This document shows, in pieces, positions 1 through 7,924 of a stretch of DNA of 39,245 nucleotides (its first letter is position 1; each line of letters begins with the position of its first letter). Under the pieces are notes generated by a model that had not been told where the DNA came from, did no database searches, and saw nothing but the letters and a program-made list of their open reading frames with translations. The stretch is from positions 1-39,245 of the forward strand of contig JAJBUG010000023.1 of the NCBI GenBank assembly GCA_020860515.1, given 5' to 3'. The position numbers were made by a program, and so were the translations under genes. This DNA is from Bacteroidales bacterium. GTDB taxonomy: Bacteria; Bacteroidota; Bacteroidia; Bacteroidales; Muribaculaceae.

Positions 1-31
1 CATCCTGAGCCAGGATCAAACTCTCCGTTGT
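1..31 (-). rRNA. 16S rRNA, 5' end only (partial)
   Basis: Read on the minus strand, positions 24 down to 1 give the universal bacterial 16S start, AGAGTTTGATCCTGGCTCAG and the next bases. The gene runs off the left edge, so only about 31 bases are present. The mature 5' end is placed near 31 by analogy with other 16S genes, where this motif begins about 8 nt in; that boundary is approximate. Transcription comes from the two promoters at 272-302 and 385-417. Confidence 0.95.
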
Positions 32-271
32 TAATTTATCTTGTTTTCTTTTTTTTCAAAAGATCGTGTACCCATGATTGCTCATAGGCTGTGTCACGCA
101 ATGTCCGGATGATAGTCGCTGGCGCGTTGATCGCTTTCCTATTAGGTTTGTGGAATTGACTCGAGTTTCAATATTTCTATTGACTTAGCTCTTGTACTGT
201 TCTCAATGTCTATTGTAATGCTTTCAAAGTCCTCTTGGGCTCCCAGTCCCGTTTCCGAGGCGTTGGGAATG

Positions 272-302
272 CAAAGTTACGGACAATTTCCGAATCTACA
301 AA
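272..302 (-). promoter_or_regulatory. rRNA operon promoter, proximal
   Basis: On the minus strand, a -7 box TAACTTTG (272-279) and a -33 box TTTG (299-302) are separated by 19 bp. This matches the Bacteroidetes housekeeping sigma consensus (TTTG, 19-21 bp, TAnnTTTG) exactly. It lies about 240 bp upstream of the 16S 5' end and reads towards it. Confidence 0.8.
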
Positions 303-384
303 ATCTTTGTTGAAGATTTAACCAAGTTTTGCATCTTCGGCTTTCCTCACTCGCTTGCGAGGCGTTGTTTCCGTTTTGCGAGTG

Positions 385-417
385 CAAAGTTACAGCGTTT
401 TTTTTCACATGACCAAA
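385..417 (-). promoter_or_regulatory. rRNA operon promoter, distal
   Basis: A second minus-strand promoter has TAACTTTG (385-392) and TTTG (414-417), 21 bp apart. The bases just downstream repeat those of the proximal promoter: CGAGGCGTTG occurs at 256-265 and 358-367. This suggests the pair arose by local duplication. Tandem promoters are common for rRNA operons. Confidence 0.75.
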
Positions 418-664
418 TAATTTTGGGAGAAATTTTGTAATTTAACCTCGTTTTGCAAAAAGCGGTCTAAATTCGCTGTTATTTGCATCAAAAGAGTTAA
501 AGAATTAAAAAACATAGGATATGTAAGATATTATAATTAATTTTGTAGCCTACTTTTGAATCTATAATGGAATTCACCTATAATTATTACATTTTGTAAT
601 TATATTAAAGGAGAATTGTAATTAAATTAAAGGAAAAAGTCGAATATCTGTAATTCACTGAGCG

Positions 665-898
665 ATGGAAAACATTGAAGAATATTTCCGCGATCTATTG
701 GCGCAGCACCACAGCATTGACATAGCCGACTCAGAATTCAAGAAAACTCTGGCAGAGGATGACGAGTTAAAAGAGGCCTATAGTGAATGGTGCCATGCTG
801 TTGGCAGCACTGAGCGCCTTGGCTTCCGAGATTTCGCAGAGGAATACAAAGACACGATGGACGAGGTATGGGAAACTCTTACCGACTATGACGAATAA
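665..898 (+). CDS. Small acidic protein of unknown function (77 aa)
   Basis: This 77-residue protein is strongly acidic, rich in Glu and Asp, and predicted to be soluble and largely helical. It has no signal peptide, membrane segment or cysteine cluster. Its end overlaps the start of the agmatine deiminase gene by 11 bp (888-898), so the two are probably translationally coupled. It opens a plus-strand run that continues to ygiQ. I do not recognise a named family. The ORF, its start and the tight coupling to a clearly real gene are the evidence that it is expressed. A role linked to the deiminase is possible but unproven. Confidence 0.7.
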   Translation: MENIEEYFRDLLAQHHSIDIADSEFKKTLAEDDELKEAYSEWCHAVGSTERLGFRDFAEEYKDTMDEVWETLTDYDE

Positions 899-1961
899 GA
901 AAGATTACCGGCTGCCAGCCGAATGGGAGAGGCAGGAATGTGTGATGTTATCTTGGCCGCATCCCGGCACCGATTGGGCCGATATGCTCGACGAGGTCGA
1001 GGATTGCTTTGCCAGAGTGGCTTTGGCAATAAGCAAGCGAGCCCCGCTACTGATTGTATGCCCCGATAGAAACCGTCCGCTTAAATATCTTGACGGCAAA
1101 GTGGCCGAAAACAGAATAAAAATCGTGGAAGTGCCCACCAATGACACTTGGGCGCGCGATTTCGGTCCTATTACATTAATAAATAATAAGGGTGACGAAC
1201 CTCGGATTCTTGACTTCCAGTTCAACGGTTGGGGCTTGAAATTCCCGGCTTGCTTCGACAATTTGGTGAACGCCTCGCTGCGCAACATGTACGCTTGGGG
1301 GCCTAATTTGGAAGATTGCCGATATCTCGTGCTCGAAGGGGGATCGATTGACTGTGATGGCAACGGCTCGCTGCTTACGACAGTGGAATGCCTGATGTCG
1401 CCCAACCGCAACGACTGCTGCGACATGGAAGAAATAGAATTGCACCTCAGCAAGCTGCTTGGCACACGCAGGATGCTTTGGCTCGAACACGGTTACCTCG
1501 AAGGCGACGATACCGACAGCCATGTGGATACTTTGGCCCGCTTTCTCCCCGACGATACTATAGCCTACACATCGTGCGATCGGGAAAATGACCAGCATTA
1601 TAAAGAACTTAAGCTTATGGAGCAGGAGTTGCGCGAAGCCACAACTCCCGATGGGAAGCCTTACCGCTTAATACCACTGCCCATCCCCCGCCCCATAATA
1701 GACAAAGACGGCAATCGGTTGCCTGCGACCTACGCCAACTTCCTAATCCTGAATGGAGCAATACTTCTGCCCGTCTATGGGGATGAGCACTATGACGCAA
1801 AAGCCTTGGAGCGCTTAGGGGCAGCATGCCCGCAATACGACGTGATACCGATTGACTGCCGCGCTCTGATCCAACAACACGGATCGCTGCATTGCATCAC
1901 AATGCAATTGCCATTCTTACCACAAGTTTTTACAAAAGGCATTATAGATACGGATGAATAA
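888..1961 (+). CDS. aguA: Agmatine deiminase / peptidyl-arginine deiminase family enzyme
   Basis: Predicted to hydrolyse agmatine to N-carbamoylputrescine and ammonia in the cytoplasm, a step in making putrescine from arginine. The 357 residues match the usual length of the PAD_porph family. Visible hallmarks are WARDFGP (88-94), EGG (150-152), the catalytic His in DTDSHVDT (H212) and the nucleophile in GSLHCITMQ (C336). The reading frame is open further upstream, but the start at 888 (MTNKKDYRLPAEW) is chosen because family homology begins there and the upstream part only overlaps the 77-aa gene. It overlaps the next gene by 8 bp. The usual partner, N-carbamoylputrescine amidase (aguB), is not in this window. 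No signal peptide is seen, so a secreted protein-citrullinating role like that of Porphyromonas PAD is unlikely. Confidence 0.9.
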   Translation: MTNKKDYRLPAEWERQECVMLSWPHPGTDWADMLDEVEDCFARVALAISKRAPLLIVCPDRNRPLKYLDGKVAENRIKIVEVPTNDTWARDFGPITLINNKGDEPRILDFQFNGWGLKFPACFDNLVNASLRNMYAWGPNLEDCRYLVLEGGSIDCDGNGSLLTTVECLMSPNRNDCCDMEEIELHLSKLLGTRRMLWLEHGYLEGDDTDSHVDTLARFLPDDTIAYTSCDRENDQHYKELKLMEQELREATTPDGKPYRLIPLPIPRPIIDKDGNRLPATYANFLILNGAILLPVYGDEHYDAKALERLGAACPQYDVIPIDCRALIQQHGSLHCITMQLPFLPQVFTKGIIDTDE

Positions 1962-2739
1962 GGCACTGTTTTTTGACATTGACGGCACACTCGTCAGTTT
2001 TGAAACTCATAAAATCCCCCAATCGGCAGTTGAGGCCATTGCAAAAGCCAAGGCTGCCGGAAACAAAATAATAATCAGTACCGGGCGCCCGTCGGCCATT
2101 ATCAACAACCTAAGCCAATTAGAGGACAAAAATCTGATTGACGGATACATAACTATGAATGGAGCCTATTGCTATGTGGGCGATCAGGTGCTATACAGGC
2201 ACCCAATACCCCAAGAGCAGGCAGTAGAGCTATCACATTTCTGCAAGCATAAGGGCTTTCCATGCATCTTCGTGGGGGAACATTCGATGACCATCGCCAA
2301 TCCAAAGCCATGGGCTATAAGCATTTTTACCGACGACATGCACACGCCTCCAATTCCCTTTACTGACTATGAAGCTCCACTGCGCCATACACTGTTTCAA
2401 ATATCTCCATTTTTTACGGCAGAACAGCAAAAGGAGATTGAGCCTCAACTCCCAGGCTGCGAATTGGGACGCTGGCATCCGAAATTCGTAGATATTACAG
2501 CGCGAGGCTGCACAAAGGCCAAGGGCATCGACATTATTCTTAATCATTTTGGCATGACAATCGACGACGCTATAGCTTTCGGAGATGGCGGCAACGATAT
2601 CCCGATGCTTCGCCATGCAGGCATTGGTGTGGCAATGGGCAATGCCAATACTGAAGTAAAAGCACAAGCCAACTATATAACGGCATCGATTGATGATGAC
2701 GGCATCGCTCACGCCATAGAACATTTAGGGTTGTTATAA
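1954..2739 (+). CDS. Cof-type HAD-IIB sugar/nucleotide phosphatase
   Basis: A 261-residue haloacid dehalogenase superfamily hydrolase of the Cof/YidA type, probably a cytosolic phosphatase for small phosphorylated sugars or cofactors. Motif I is FFDIDGTL with the catalytic aspartates D8 and D10. Motif II is STGR (42-45), a motif III lysine lies near 188-190, and motif IV is GDGGND (210-215). The region between motifs II and III is the large C2-type cap that defines subclass IIB. The start overlaps the end of aguA by 8 bp, so expression is probably coupled. The substrate cannot be read from the sequence. Confidence 0.9.
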   Translation: MNKALFFDIDGTLVSFETHKIPQSAVEAIAKAKAAGNKIIISTGRPSAIINNLSQLEDKNLIDGYITMNGAYCYVGDQVLYRHPIPQEQAVELSHFCKHKGFPCIFVGEHSMTIANPKPWAISIFTDDMHTPPIPFTDYEAPLRHTLFQISPFFTAEQQKEIEPQLPGCELGRWHPKFVDITARGCTKAKGIDIILNHFGMTIDDAIAFGDGGNDIPMLRHAGIGVAMGNANTEVKAQANYITASIDDDGIAHAIEHLGLL

Positions 2740-2766
2740 TTTAAGACTATCCTAAAGCGAAGAAAA

Positions 2767-3702
2767 ATGAACCAGATTTTAAAATATATGGCAGCTGCGG
2801 GATTGCTGCTGGGACTGAACGGATGCTTCACCGGCGTGGAAAGCACCCCCAAGATTACAGCCTCAGATGTGAAGAAAGAGCATATCACTACCACTGCCGA
2901 GCAGAAATTCTTAGCTGATGTGAGTCAGCAAGCCCCTGTTGATTGGCAATCTGGAAAGAAATTTTATGTGGCTGATCCCAAGATTTCGATTATATTCACT
3001 TCACAATCAAGCGATGACAAGGACAACCTCTATGGCAAAGATATAATATTCCGCTCGATGTACCCAGTTACATCGGTCACTGGCGAGCAAGTAACGGAAA
3101 TAGAATTTGAATCGCCACGTGGTGGCAAACTCTTTTACAGAGTCAACACGCCCTACAGCGAAATAGCTCAGCGCGCGCAGTTGGAGGTGCCCTTTACAAT
3201 TGAGCATGATATTATCGACAGCGTAGCCTCGCGCCTGGTAGGCAACACATACTATGCTATTACCCCGCTATGGTACAGCGCTGATGGCGATCACTCAGTA
3301 AATGGGCTTCGCCATGTGCCAATCCATGTGCACGAGGTATTGCCAGGCAACGCAGTCTATCCTCTGCGCGTAGTGTTCTCGCCCGATGGAAGCAATGACC
3401 AATATTCCATGTATATGACAGTGGGGGCGCAGCGCAACTCAACTCGCAATTTCGACAGCCTTTTTGCCTTCGACAACCCGCGCACCAAATATCCGCAAAT
3501 CTCCAATGAAAACTGGGAACTCATAAAGCACTCGCGCGTGGCCAAAGGAATGAGCCGCGATGAATGTAGGCTGGCCTTGGGTGCGCCCCAAACCATAGGA
3601 CAACGCCCCACACGTGCAGGAATGGTAGAATATTGGAGCTACCCTGACGGCATCCTGCTAATATTTGATATCGACGGATACTTGGCGGATTTCCGCCGCT
3701 GA
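2767..3702 (+). CDS. Lipoprotein with a C-terminal BamE/SmpA-like segment
   Basis: A 311-residue predicted lipoprotein. An N-terminal hydrophobic stretch ends in a lipobox, LNGC, giving lipidation at C20. The middle (about 30-245) is a soluble beta-rich region that I do not recognise. The last 50 residues have the pattern of BamE/SmpA-like domains: G-M-S-R-D-E-C-R-x-x-L-G-A-P (261-274), then an aromatic EYWSYPDG strand and DIDGYL. This fold is known from outer-membrane assembly factors and related lipoproteins. It lies 27 bp after the HAD gene and 15 bp before ygiQ. Function is unknown; the C-terminal assignment rests on pattern resemblance only. Confidence 0.7.
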   Translation: MNQILKYMAAAGLLLGLNGCFTGVESTPKITASDVKKEHITTTAEQKFLADVSQQAPVDWQSGKKFYVADPKISIIFTSQSSDDKDNLYGKDIIFRSMYPVTSVTGEQVTEIEFESPRGGKLFYRVNTPYSEIAQRAQLEVPFTIEHDIIDSVASRLVGNTYYAITPLWYSADGDHSVNGLRHVPIHVHEVLPGNAVYPLRVVFSPDGSNDQYSMYMTVGAQRNSTRNFDSLFAFDNPRTKYPQISNENWELIKHSRVAKGMSRDECRLALGAPQTIGQRPTRAGMVEYWSYPDGILLIFDIDGYLADFRR

Positions 3703-3717
3703 TTGTTGTAATATATT

Positions 3718-5670
3718 ATGGATTACAACAAACTTACACCTGATCTGTGGCTTCCCACATCGGTAAAAGAGATGAAAGCTCTCGGATGGGAATCAGTCGA
3801 CGTAGTGTTATTCACAGGAGATGCATACGTTGACCACCCTTCATTTGCTGCGGCTGTCATAGGACGCACACTGCAAGCTGCAGGTTACAAGGTGGCTATA
3901 GTGCCCCAGCCCAATTGGCGCGACGACCTGCGCGACTTCAAAAAATTTGGTGTGCCAAGGCTTTTCTTTGGCATATCTGCTGGTGCTATGGATTCGATGG
4001 TCAATCACTACACTGCCAACCGCAGAAAACGCAGCGATGACGCTTATACTCCCGACGGACGCGCAGGCATGAGGCCTGATTATCCCACAATTGTATATTC
4101 AAAGATACTTCGCGACTTGTATCCCAATGCGCCAATAGTGGGAGGAGGAATTGAGGCTTCACTTCGCCGATTCTCCCATTATGATTACTGGCAGGACCGC
4201 CTGCGCCCATCAATCATTGCAGATGCCCAAGTTGACATGATACTGTACGGCATGGGGGAAAAATCCATACTTGAATTAGCAAGGCGCCTTGATGCCGGCG
4301 AACACATCAAGGAAATCAAAGATTTAAGGCAATCGGTAATTTTACTTCCCAAAGATGAAATGCCTGTGCAAGAGGATGCAGACAATATAATATTGAGCAG
4401 CTATGAGCAATGCAGGCATCAAAAGCCTCTGCAAGCGGCCAATTTCAAGCATATAGAGCAGCAAAGCAATCGCATGAACGGAGGTGCCACGCTATGGCAG
4501 ATTACGGGCGACAAGGTAGTCAAGGCCAATCCCATGTATCCCGCCATGACACAAGGCGAAATTGATGCTGCTTTTGATTTGCCCTATACTCGCCTGCCCC
4601 ACCCCCGCTACAAAGGCAAGCGCATACCAGCTTACGAAATGATTCGCCATTCGATAAATATGCACCGAGGTTGCTTCGGCGGCTGCGCATTTTGCACCAT
4701 TTCGGCCCACCAAGGCAAATTCATCGCCAGCCGCAGCAAAGAATCAATACTCAAAGAAGCCAAGCAGGTGACCCAAATGCCCGATTTCAAGGGTTACATA
4801 TCCGACCTTGGGGGACCCAGCGCCAACATGTACGCCATGGGAGGAAAGGACAAAAGCATATGTGCCAAATGCCTGCGTCCATCTTGCCTTCACCCTAAGC
4901 CTTGTCCAAATCTTGACACTAACCATAAGCCTCTGCTTGATATTTATCATGCAGTGGATGCGATGCCTGAAGTAAAAAAATCTTTTATTGGTAGCGGCGT
5001 GCGCTATGATTTGTCGATGCACCCCACAGGCGACAAAAAGATTGACGCTATCAACCAACAATACAACCGGGAATTGATCACTGACCATGTGTCGGGCCGA
5101 CTCAAGGTTGCGCCCGAGCATACGAGCGATGCAGTATTGAAGGTGATGCGCAAGCCATCATTCCAACTTTTCCACAAATTCAACGATTTTTTCAATCAAG
5201 TAAATCGCGAATGTGGCCTCAAGCAGCAACTAATCCCCTATTTCATCTCAAGCCATCCAGGCTCGACCGAGGAAGCGATGGCCGAATTAGCAGCCGAGAC
5301 CAAAGACTTGAATTTCCATTTGGAGCAGGTGCAGGATTTCACCCCAACTCCAATGACAGTGGCCACCGAAATTTTCTACACTGGAGTGCATCCCTACACT
5401 GGCGAAAAGATATACACAGCCACCCGGCCAGAAGAAAAACTGGCTCAGCGGAAATATTTCTTTTGGTATGACAAGACTTATAGGCAGGACATCATTGGCA
5501 GCCTGCGCAAGATGCATCGCGAGGACCTGATACGACGGCTTTTCGCATCGTGTCCACCACATACCGAACATCATCCTCAGAAACCTGCGGACCGCTCGGC
5601 AAACAAAGACCACAACGGAAAAGGCTCACGCTCACACCATTCAGGTAAGCCGGGGCGTCGCGGTAAATAG
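3718..5670 (+). CDS. YgiQ family radical SAM protein
   Basis: A 650-residue member of the UPF0313/YgiQ family. It has the family N-terminus (DLWLPTSVKEM, 9-19), a cobalamin-binding-like N-terminal half and a radical SAM core. The cluster-binding motif is C-F-G-G-C-A-F-C (C319, C323, C326). A second cysteine group, CAKC...C...C (C382, C385, C390, C396), may bind another metal centre. The biochemical reaction of the family is not established. The C-terminal 40 residues or so (from about 612) are a basic, His/Lys/Arg-rich low-complexity tail. From position 5492 onward the gene overlaps the antiparallel aminotransferase gene by 179 bp. The overlap includes the conserved YgiQ end (LRKMHREDLIRRLF) as well as the tail. 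Confidence 0.92.
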   Translation: MDYNKLTPDLWLPTSVKEMKALGWESVDVVLFTGDAYVDHPSFAAAVIGRTLQAAGYKVAIVPQPNWRDDLRDFKKFGVPRLFFGISAGAMDSMVNHYTANRRKRSDDAYTPDGRAGMRPDYPTIVYSKILRDLYPNAPIVGGGIEASLRRFSHYDYWQDRLRPSIIADAQVDMILYGMGEKSILELARRLDAGEHIKEIKDLRQSVILLPKDEMPVQEDADNIILSSYEQCRHQKPLQAANFKHIEQQSNRMNGGATLWQITGDKVVKANPMYPAMTQGEIDAAFDLPYTRLPHPRYKGKRIPAYEMIRHSINMHRGCFGGCAFCTISAHQGKFIASRSKESILKEAKQVTQMPDFKGYISDLGGPSANMYAMGGKDKSICAKCLRPSCLHPKPCPNLDTNHKPLLDIYHAVDAMPEVKKSFIGSGVRYDLSMHPTGDKKIDAINQQYNRELITDHVSGRLKVAPEHTSDAVLKVMRKPSFQLFHKFNDFFNQVNRECGLKQQLIPYFISSHPGSTEEAMAELAAETKDLNFHLEQVQDFTPTPMTVATEIFYTGVHPYTGEKIYTATRPEEKLAQRKYFFWYDKTYRQDIIGSLRKMHREDLIRRLFASCPPHTEHHPQKPADRSANKDHNGKGSRSHHSGKPGRRGK

Positions 5671-6775
5671 GCTGAGTGTGCATTGGCTTCCACAGAGGCC
5701 GGCTCTCGATATTTGCCCTTTCAAGGGCCATACGCATAGCCTCAACATTGGCATTAGGTTCACAATCGGTGTGAAGATCGTGCGCGACATGAGTCACCCC
5801 GGCAGCGCCGCCTACTACGCGCGTCACCACTTCCTTATAGGCTTTGTCTTGATCCACTATCTCGAGCGTCGGATCAAGCAGCACCGTGTTGAGCCAATAA
5901 TTGCTGTCGTATTCGGGCCCAGGATTCTGATGCAGAGTAACACCGGGGAAATCCTTGAATAGCTCGGCGTACAATGCAGCCAATTTCTTGTGGTGGGCTA
6001 TATGCTCCTCAAGCACCGTCATCTGGCCACGCCCTATGCCAGCGCTGATATTGCTCATGCGATAATTATAACCCACATGCTCATGATGATAATATGGATA
6101 ACTTTCGCGCGCTTGGGTGGAATAGAACATTGCCTCCCTCTTAGCCTCAATGCTGGGGCAAACCAAGGCACCGCCTCCTGATGTAGTGATCATCTTGTTG
6201 CCATTGAATGACAGCACTCCGTAGCGCCCGAGAGTGCCACATTCACGGCCATCATAACGGCTGCCGAAGCCTTCAGCAGCATCTTCCACTACTGGAATGT
6301 CATATTTATCGGCTATGGCTAATATGGCTTTCATATTAGCAGGCATTCCGTAAAGATGCACTGGCACTATTGCGGCCGGTTTGCGACCAGTCTTTTCGAT
6401 GCGGTCAATTATGGAATGCTCAAGCAGCTTAGGATCCATATCCCAAGTTAGAGGCTCAGAGTCAACAAATACAGGCTTGGCACCCAGATATTTTATAGGA
6501 TTAGCCGAGGCGCAGAAAGTGAAAGATTGCACCAGCACCTCGTCGCCCTCCTTTACGCCAGCGCCAATCAGACCCAAATGCACAGCTGCGGTACCGGAAG
6601 CCAAAGCCACTACCTCCTTGTCTGGATTGCCAAGGAATGTTTTCAGCTCGTCCTCAAATGCATTGACATTAGGTCCTAACGGAAGCACCCAGTTATCATC
6701 GAAGGCTTCTTGGATATATTTCATTTCATTGCCCGACAGATGAAGCAGGCACAATAGGATTCTGTCTTTTGCCAT
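5492..6775 (-). CDS. DegT/DnrJ/EryC1/StrS family PLP-dependent sugar aminotransferase
   Basis: A 427-residue fold-type I aminotransferase, predicted to convert a nucleotide-linked keto-sugar to an amino sugar for surface polysaccharide or glycan synthesis. Hallmarks are the N-terminal WVLPLGPNV, the cofactor-contact segment ASGTAAVHL (59-67), EDAAEGFG (164-171), and the Schiff-base lysine in SFNGNKMITTSGGG (K194). The C-terminal pattern FRCGLCLPSG is typical of the family. The frame is open to 6799, but the start at 6775 (MAKDRIL) is chosen because a promoter -7 box sits at 6797-6804 and family homology begins here. It closely resembles the PglE/LegC-type group, though the substrate is inferred. 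Its 3' end overlaps ygiQ. The divergent neighbours are glycosyltransferase subunits. Confidence 0.88.
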   Translation of the reverse strand: MAKDRILLCLLHLSGNEMKYIQEAFDDNWVLPLGPNVNAFEDELKTFLGNPDKEVVALASGTAAVHLGLIGAGVKEGDEVLVQSFTFCASANPIKYLGAKPVFVDSEPLTWDMDPKLLEHSIIDRIEKTGRKPAAIVPVHLYGMPANMKAILAIADKYDIPVVEDAAEGFGSRYDGRECGTLGRYGVLSFNGNKMITTSGGGALVCPSIEAKREAMFYSTQARESYPYYHHEHVGYNYRMSNISAGIGRGQMTVLEEHIAHHKKLAALYAELFKDFPGVTLHQNPGPEYDSNYWLNTVLLDPTLEIVDQDKAYKEVVTRVVGGAAGVTHVAHDLHTDCEPNANVEAMRMALERANIESRPLWKPMHTQPIYRDAPAYLNGVSVSLFRCGLCLPSGPQVSEDDVRYVVDTMRKAVVSGPRDASCAGCQ

Positions 6776-6796
6776 ATTCATATTGGTTTTACAGTG

Positions 6797-6804
6797 CAAA
6801 ATTA
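6797..6804 (-). promoter_or_regulatory. Promoter -7 box for the aminotransferase gene
   Basis: On the minus strand this reads TAATTTTG, a perfect TAnnTTTG match, about 21 bp upstream of the chosen start codon. No good TTTG lies at the expected -33 position. The short leader excludes the longer in-frame start at 6799. Confidence 0.55.
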
Positions 6805-6903
6805 CTCACTTTTCTGTGATATGAATAAAAGATTTTTGATTTTTCATAATATTTGCACTTTCTTAAACGTTATATATAGCGTTAAACGAAAAGAAACATA
6901 CCC

Positions 6904-7386
6904 ATGTCGCAAACGACCAAAGATACCAAGAACAACACTAAGCGAAAGGCTCTGGCCGTCGCTTCCTTTGGAGGACACCTTGTGCAGCTCCAACGCGTCG
7001 TTGCACCTCTCCGTGACAAGTTTGAAATAGTATATGCCACCACCGACCCCAAGGCAAAAAAGGAAAGCGATGAATCGACCTTTTACTTTGTAAAGGATTT
7101 CTCACGCACCAATCCTCTGCAATTGTTTCGTTCGATAATCAATTTCAAAAAAATAATATCCAAGGAGAAGCCTGATGTAGTAGTTTCCACGGGGGCAGCC
7201 CCTGGATTAGCTGCCATTATGGTGGCAAAACTGATGGGCATCCGCACATTGTGGATTGACTCACTGGCCAATGTGGAGCACCTGTCGATGTGCGGCCGAG
7301 TAGCTTCGAAGGTAGCGACCGAAACACTCACCCAGTGGCCCCATTTGGCTATTGGCAACATTCAATATTCAGGCAACGTGCTTTAA
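6904..7386 (+). CDS. PssD/Cps14F-type glycosyltransferase subunit (Alg14-like)
   Basis: A 160-residue protein resembling PssD/Cps14F and eukaryotic Alg14. It is the anchoring, acceptor-binding half of a two-protein glycosyltransferase that adds a sugar from a UDP donor to a lipid-linked precursor at the inner membrane. Visible features are the SFGGHLVQL motif (21-29), the VVSTGAAPG segment and the hydrophobic PGLAAIMVAKLMG helix that usually mediates membrane contact. Length fits the family. It lies 13 bp upstream of the partner pssE-like gene, so the two are surely cotranscribed. No other capsule genes surround the pair except the divergent aminotransferase. The exact sugar is unknown. Confidence 0.85.
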   Translation: MSQTTKDTKNNTKRKALAVASFGGHLVQLQRVVAPLRDKFEIVYATTDPKAKKESDESTFYFVKDFSRTNPLQLFRSIINFKKIISKEKPDVVVSTGAAPGLAAIMVAKLMGIRTLWIDSLANVEHLSMCGRVASKVATETLTQWPHLAIGNIQYSGNVL

Positions 7387-7399
7387 TCAAAATTAGGCT

Positions 7400-7873
7400 A
7401 TGATTTTCGTAACTGCAGGCACACAATTTCCCTTTGACCGCTTGGTGGAAATAATTGACAAGGCAGCTCCACAACTGGGAGGCGAAGAAGTGGTGGTGCA
7501 AGCCATGAAGGGAAAATATGAGCCGGCTAATCTGAAACTTAAAGAATTGATTCCAGCCGATGAGTTTAGCCAAATTATGAGCCAAAGCAGATTGGTGATA
7601 GCTCATGCTGGCATCGGAGCAATTCTTTCATCAATGCTTAAATCCAAGCCCATCATCATCTTCCCAAGAAAAGCCGAGCTCGGCGAACACCGCAATAACC
7701 ATCAGATTGACACAGCCAAGCGATTTGAGGAGTTAGGATATGTAAATGTAGCTTGGGATAACGAACAGCTTGAAAAGATGCTATTCGACCCACCCACCAA
7801 AAGCCTCTACGACCTCAAGGCAGAAGCCTCGCCTGAGCTAATAAATCATGTGTCACAATTTATTGAAGAGTGA
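7400..7873 (+). CDS. PssE/Cps14G-type glycosyltransferase subunit (Alg13-like)
   Basis: A 157-residue Alg13-like protein, the catalytic, UDP-sugar-binding half that pairs with the PssD-like product upstream. It begins MIFVTAGTQFPFDRL, the usual start of the family. It has the GT28 C-terminal domain signature: VIAHAGIGAILSS (nucleotide-sugar-binding loop), a conserved PRKAELGEHRNNHQ segment, then ELGYVNVAW. Together the pair corresponds to a full MurG-type GT-B enzyme split in two. The gene is followed at once by a strong bidirectional terminator hairpin at 7876-7918. Confidence 0.88.
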   Translation: MIFVTAGTQFPFDRLVEIIDKAAPQLGGEEVVVQAMKGKYEPANLKLKELIPADEFSQIMSQSRLVIAHAGIGAILSSMLKSKPIIIFPRKAELGEHRNNHQIDTAKRFEELGYVNVAWDNEQLEKMLFDPPTKSLYDLKAEASPELINHVSQFIEE

Positions 7874-7875
7874 AA

Positions 7876-7918
7876 ATAAAGAGGGCTGCAACCCATTTGG
7901 GGTTGCAGCCCTCTTTAT
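7876..7918. terminator. Bidirectional terminator hairpin
   Basis: A perfect 19-bp inverted repeat, 7876-7894 with 7900-7918, and a 5-nt loop (ATTTG). The stem has a GC-rich core with AT-rich ends, giving T-runs on both strands. It sits between two convergent genes (ends at 7873 and 7925), so it can stop transcription from both sides. Confidence 0.92.
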
Positions 7919-7924
7919 GTTCAT

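Larger units (their letters stand above)
32..664. other. Intergenic region between 16S rRNA and the first plus-strand gene
   Basis: No convincing gene is seen here. The left part is the rRNA leader with the two promoters. The right part, from about 420, is very AT-rich and must contain the promoter for the plus-strand genes. A -7-like TACTTTTG at 551-558 on the plus strand is the best candidate, but it has no TTTG at the expected distance, so it is weak. An A/G-rich stretch (aaggaaaaag, near 630-640) precedes the first start codon. Confidence 0.6.

Noticed and set aside
783..887. N-terminal extension of the agmatine deiminase from an earlier ATG.
   Set aside because: The extra residues show no family similarity and lie within the 77-aa gene in another frame.
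905..1598. Long minus-strand frames opposite agmatine deiminase, and similar antisense frames in nrdD, valS and uvrA.
   Set aside because: They mirror codon bias of well-identified genes, have no start signals and resemble no protein family.
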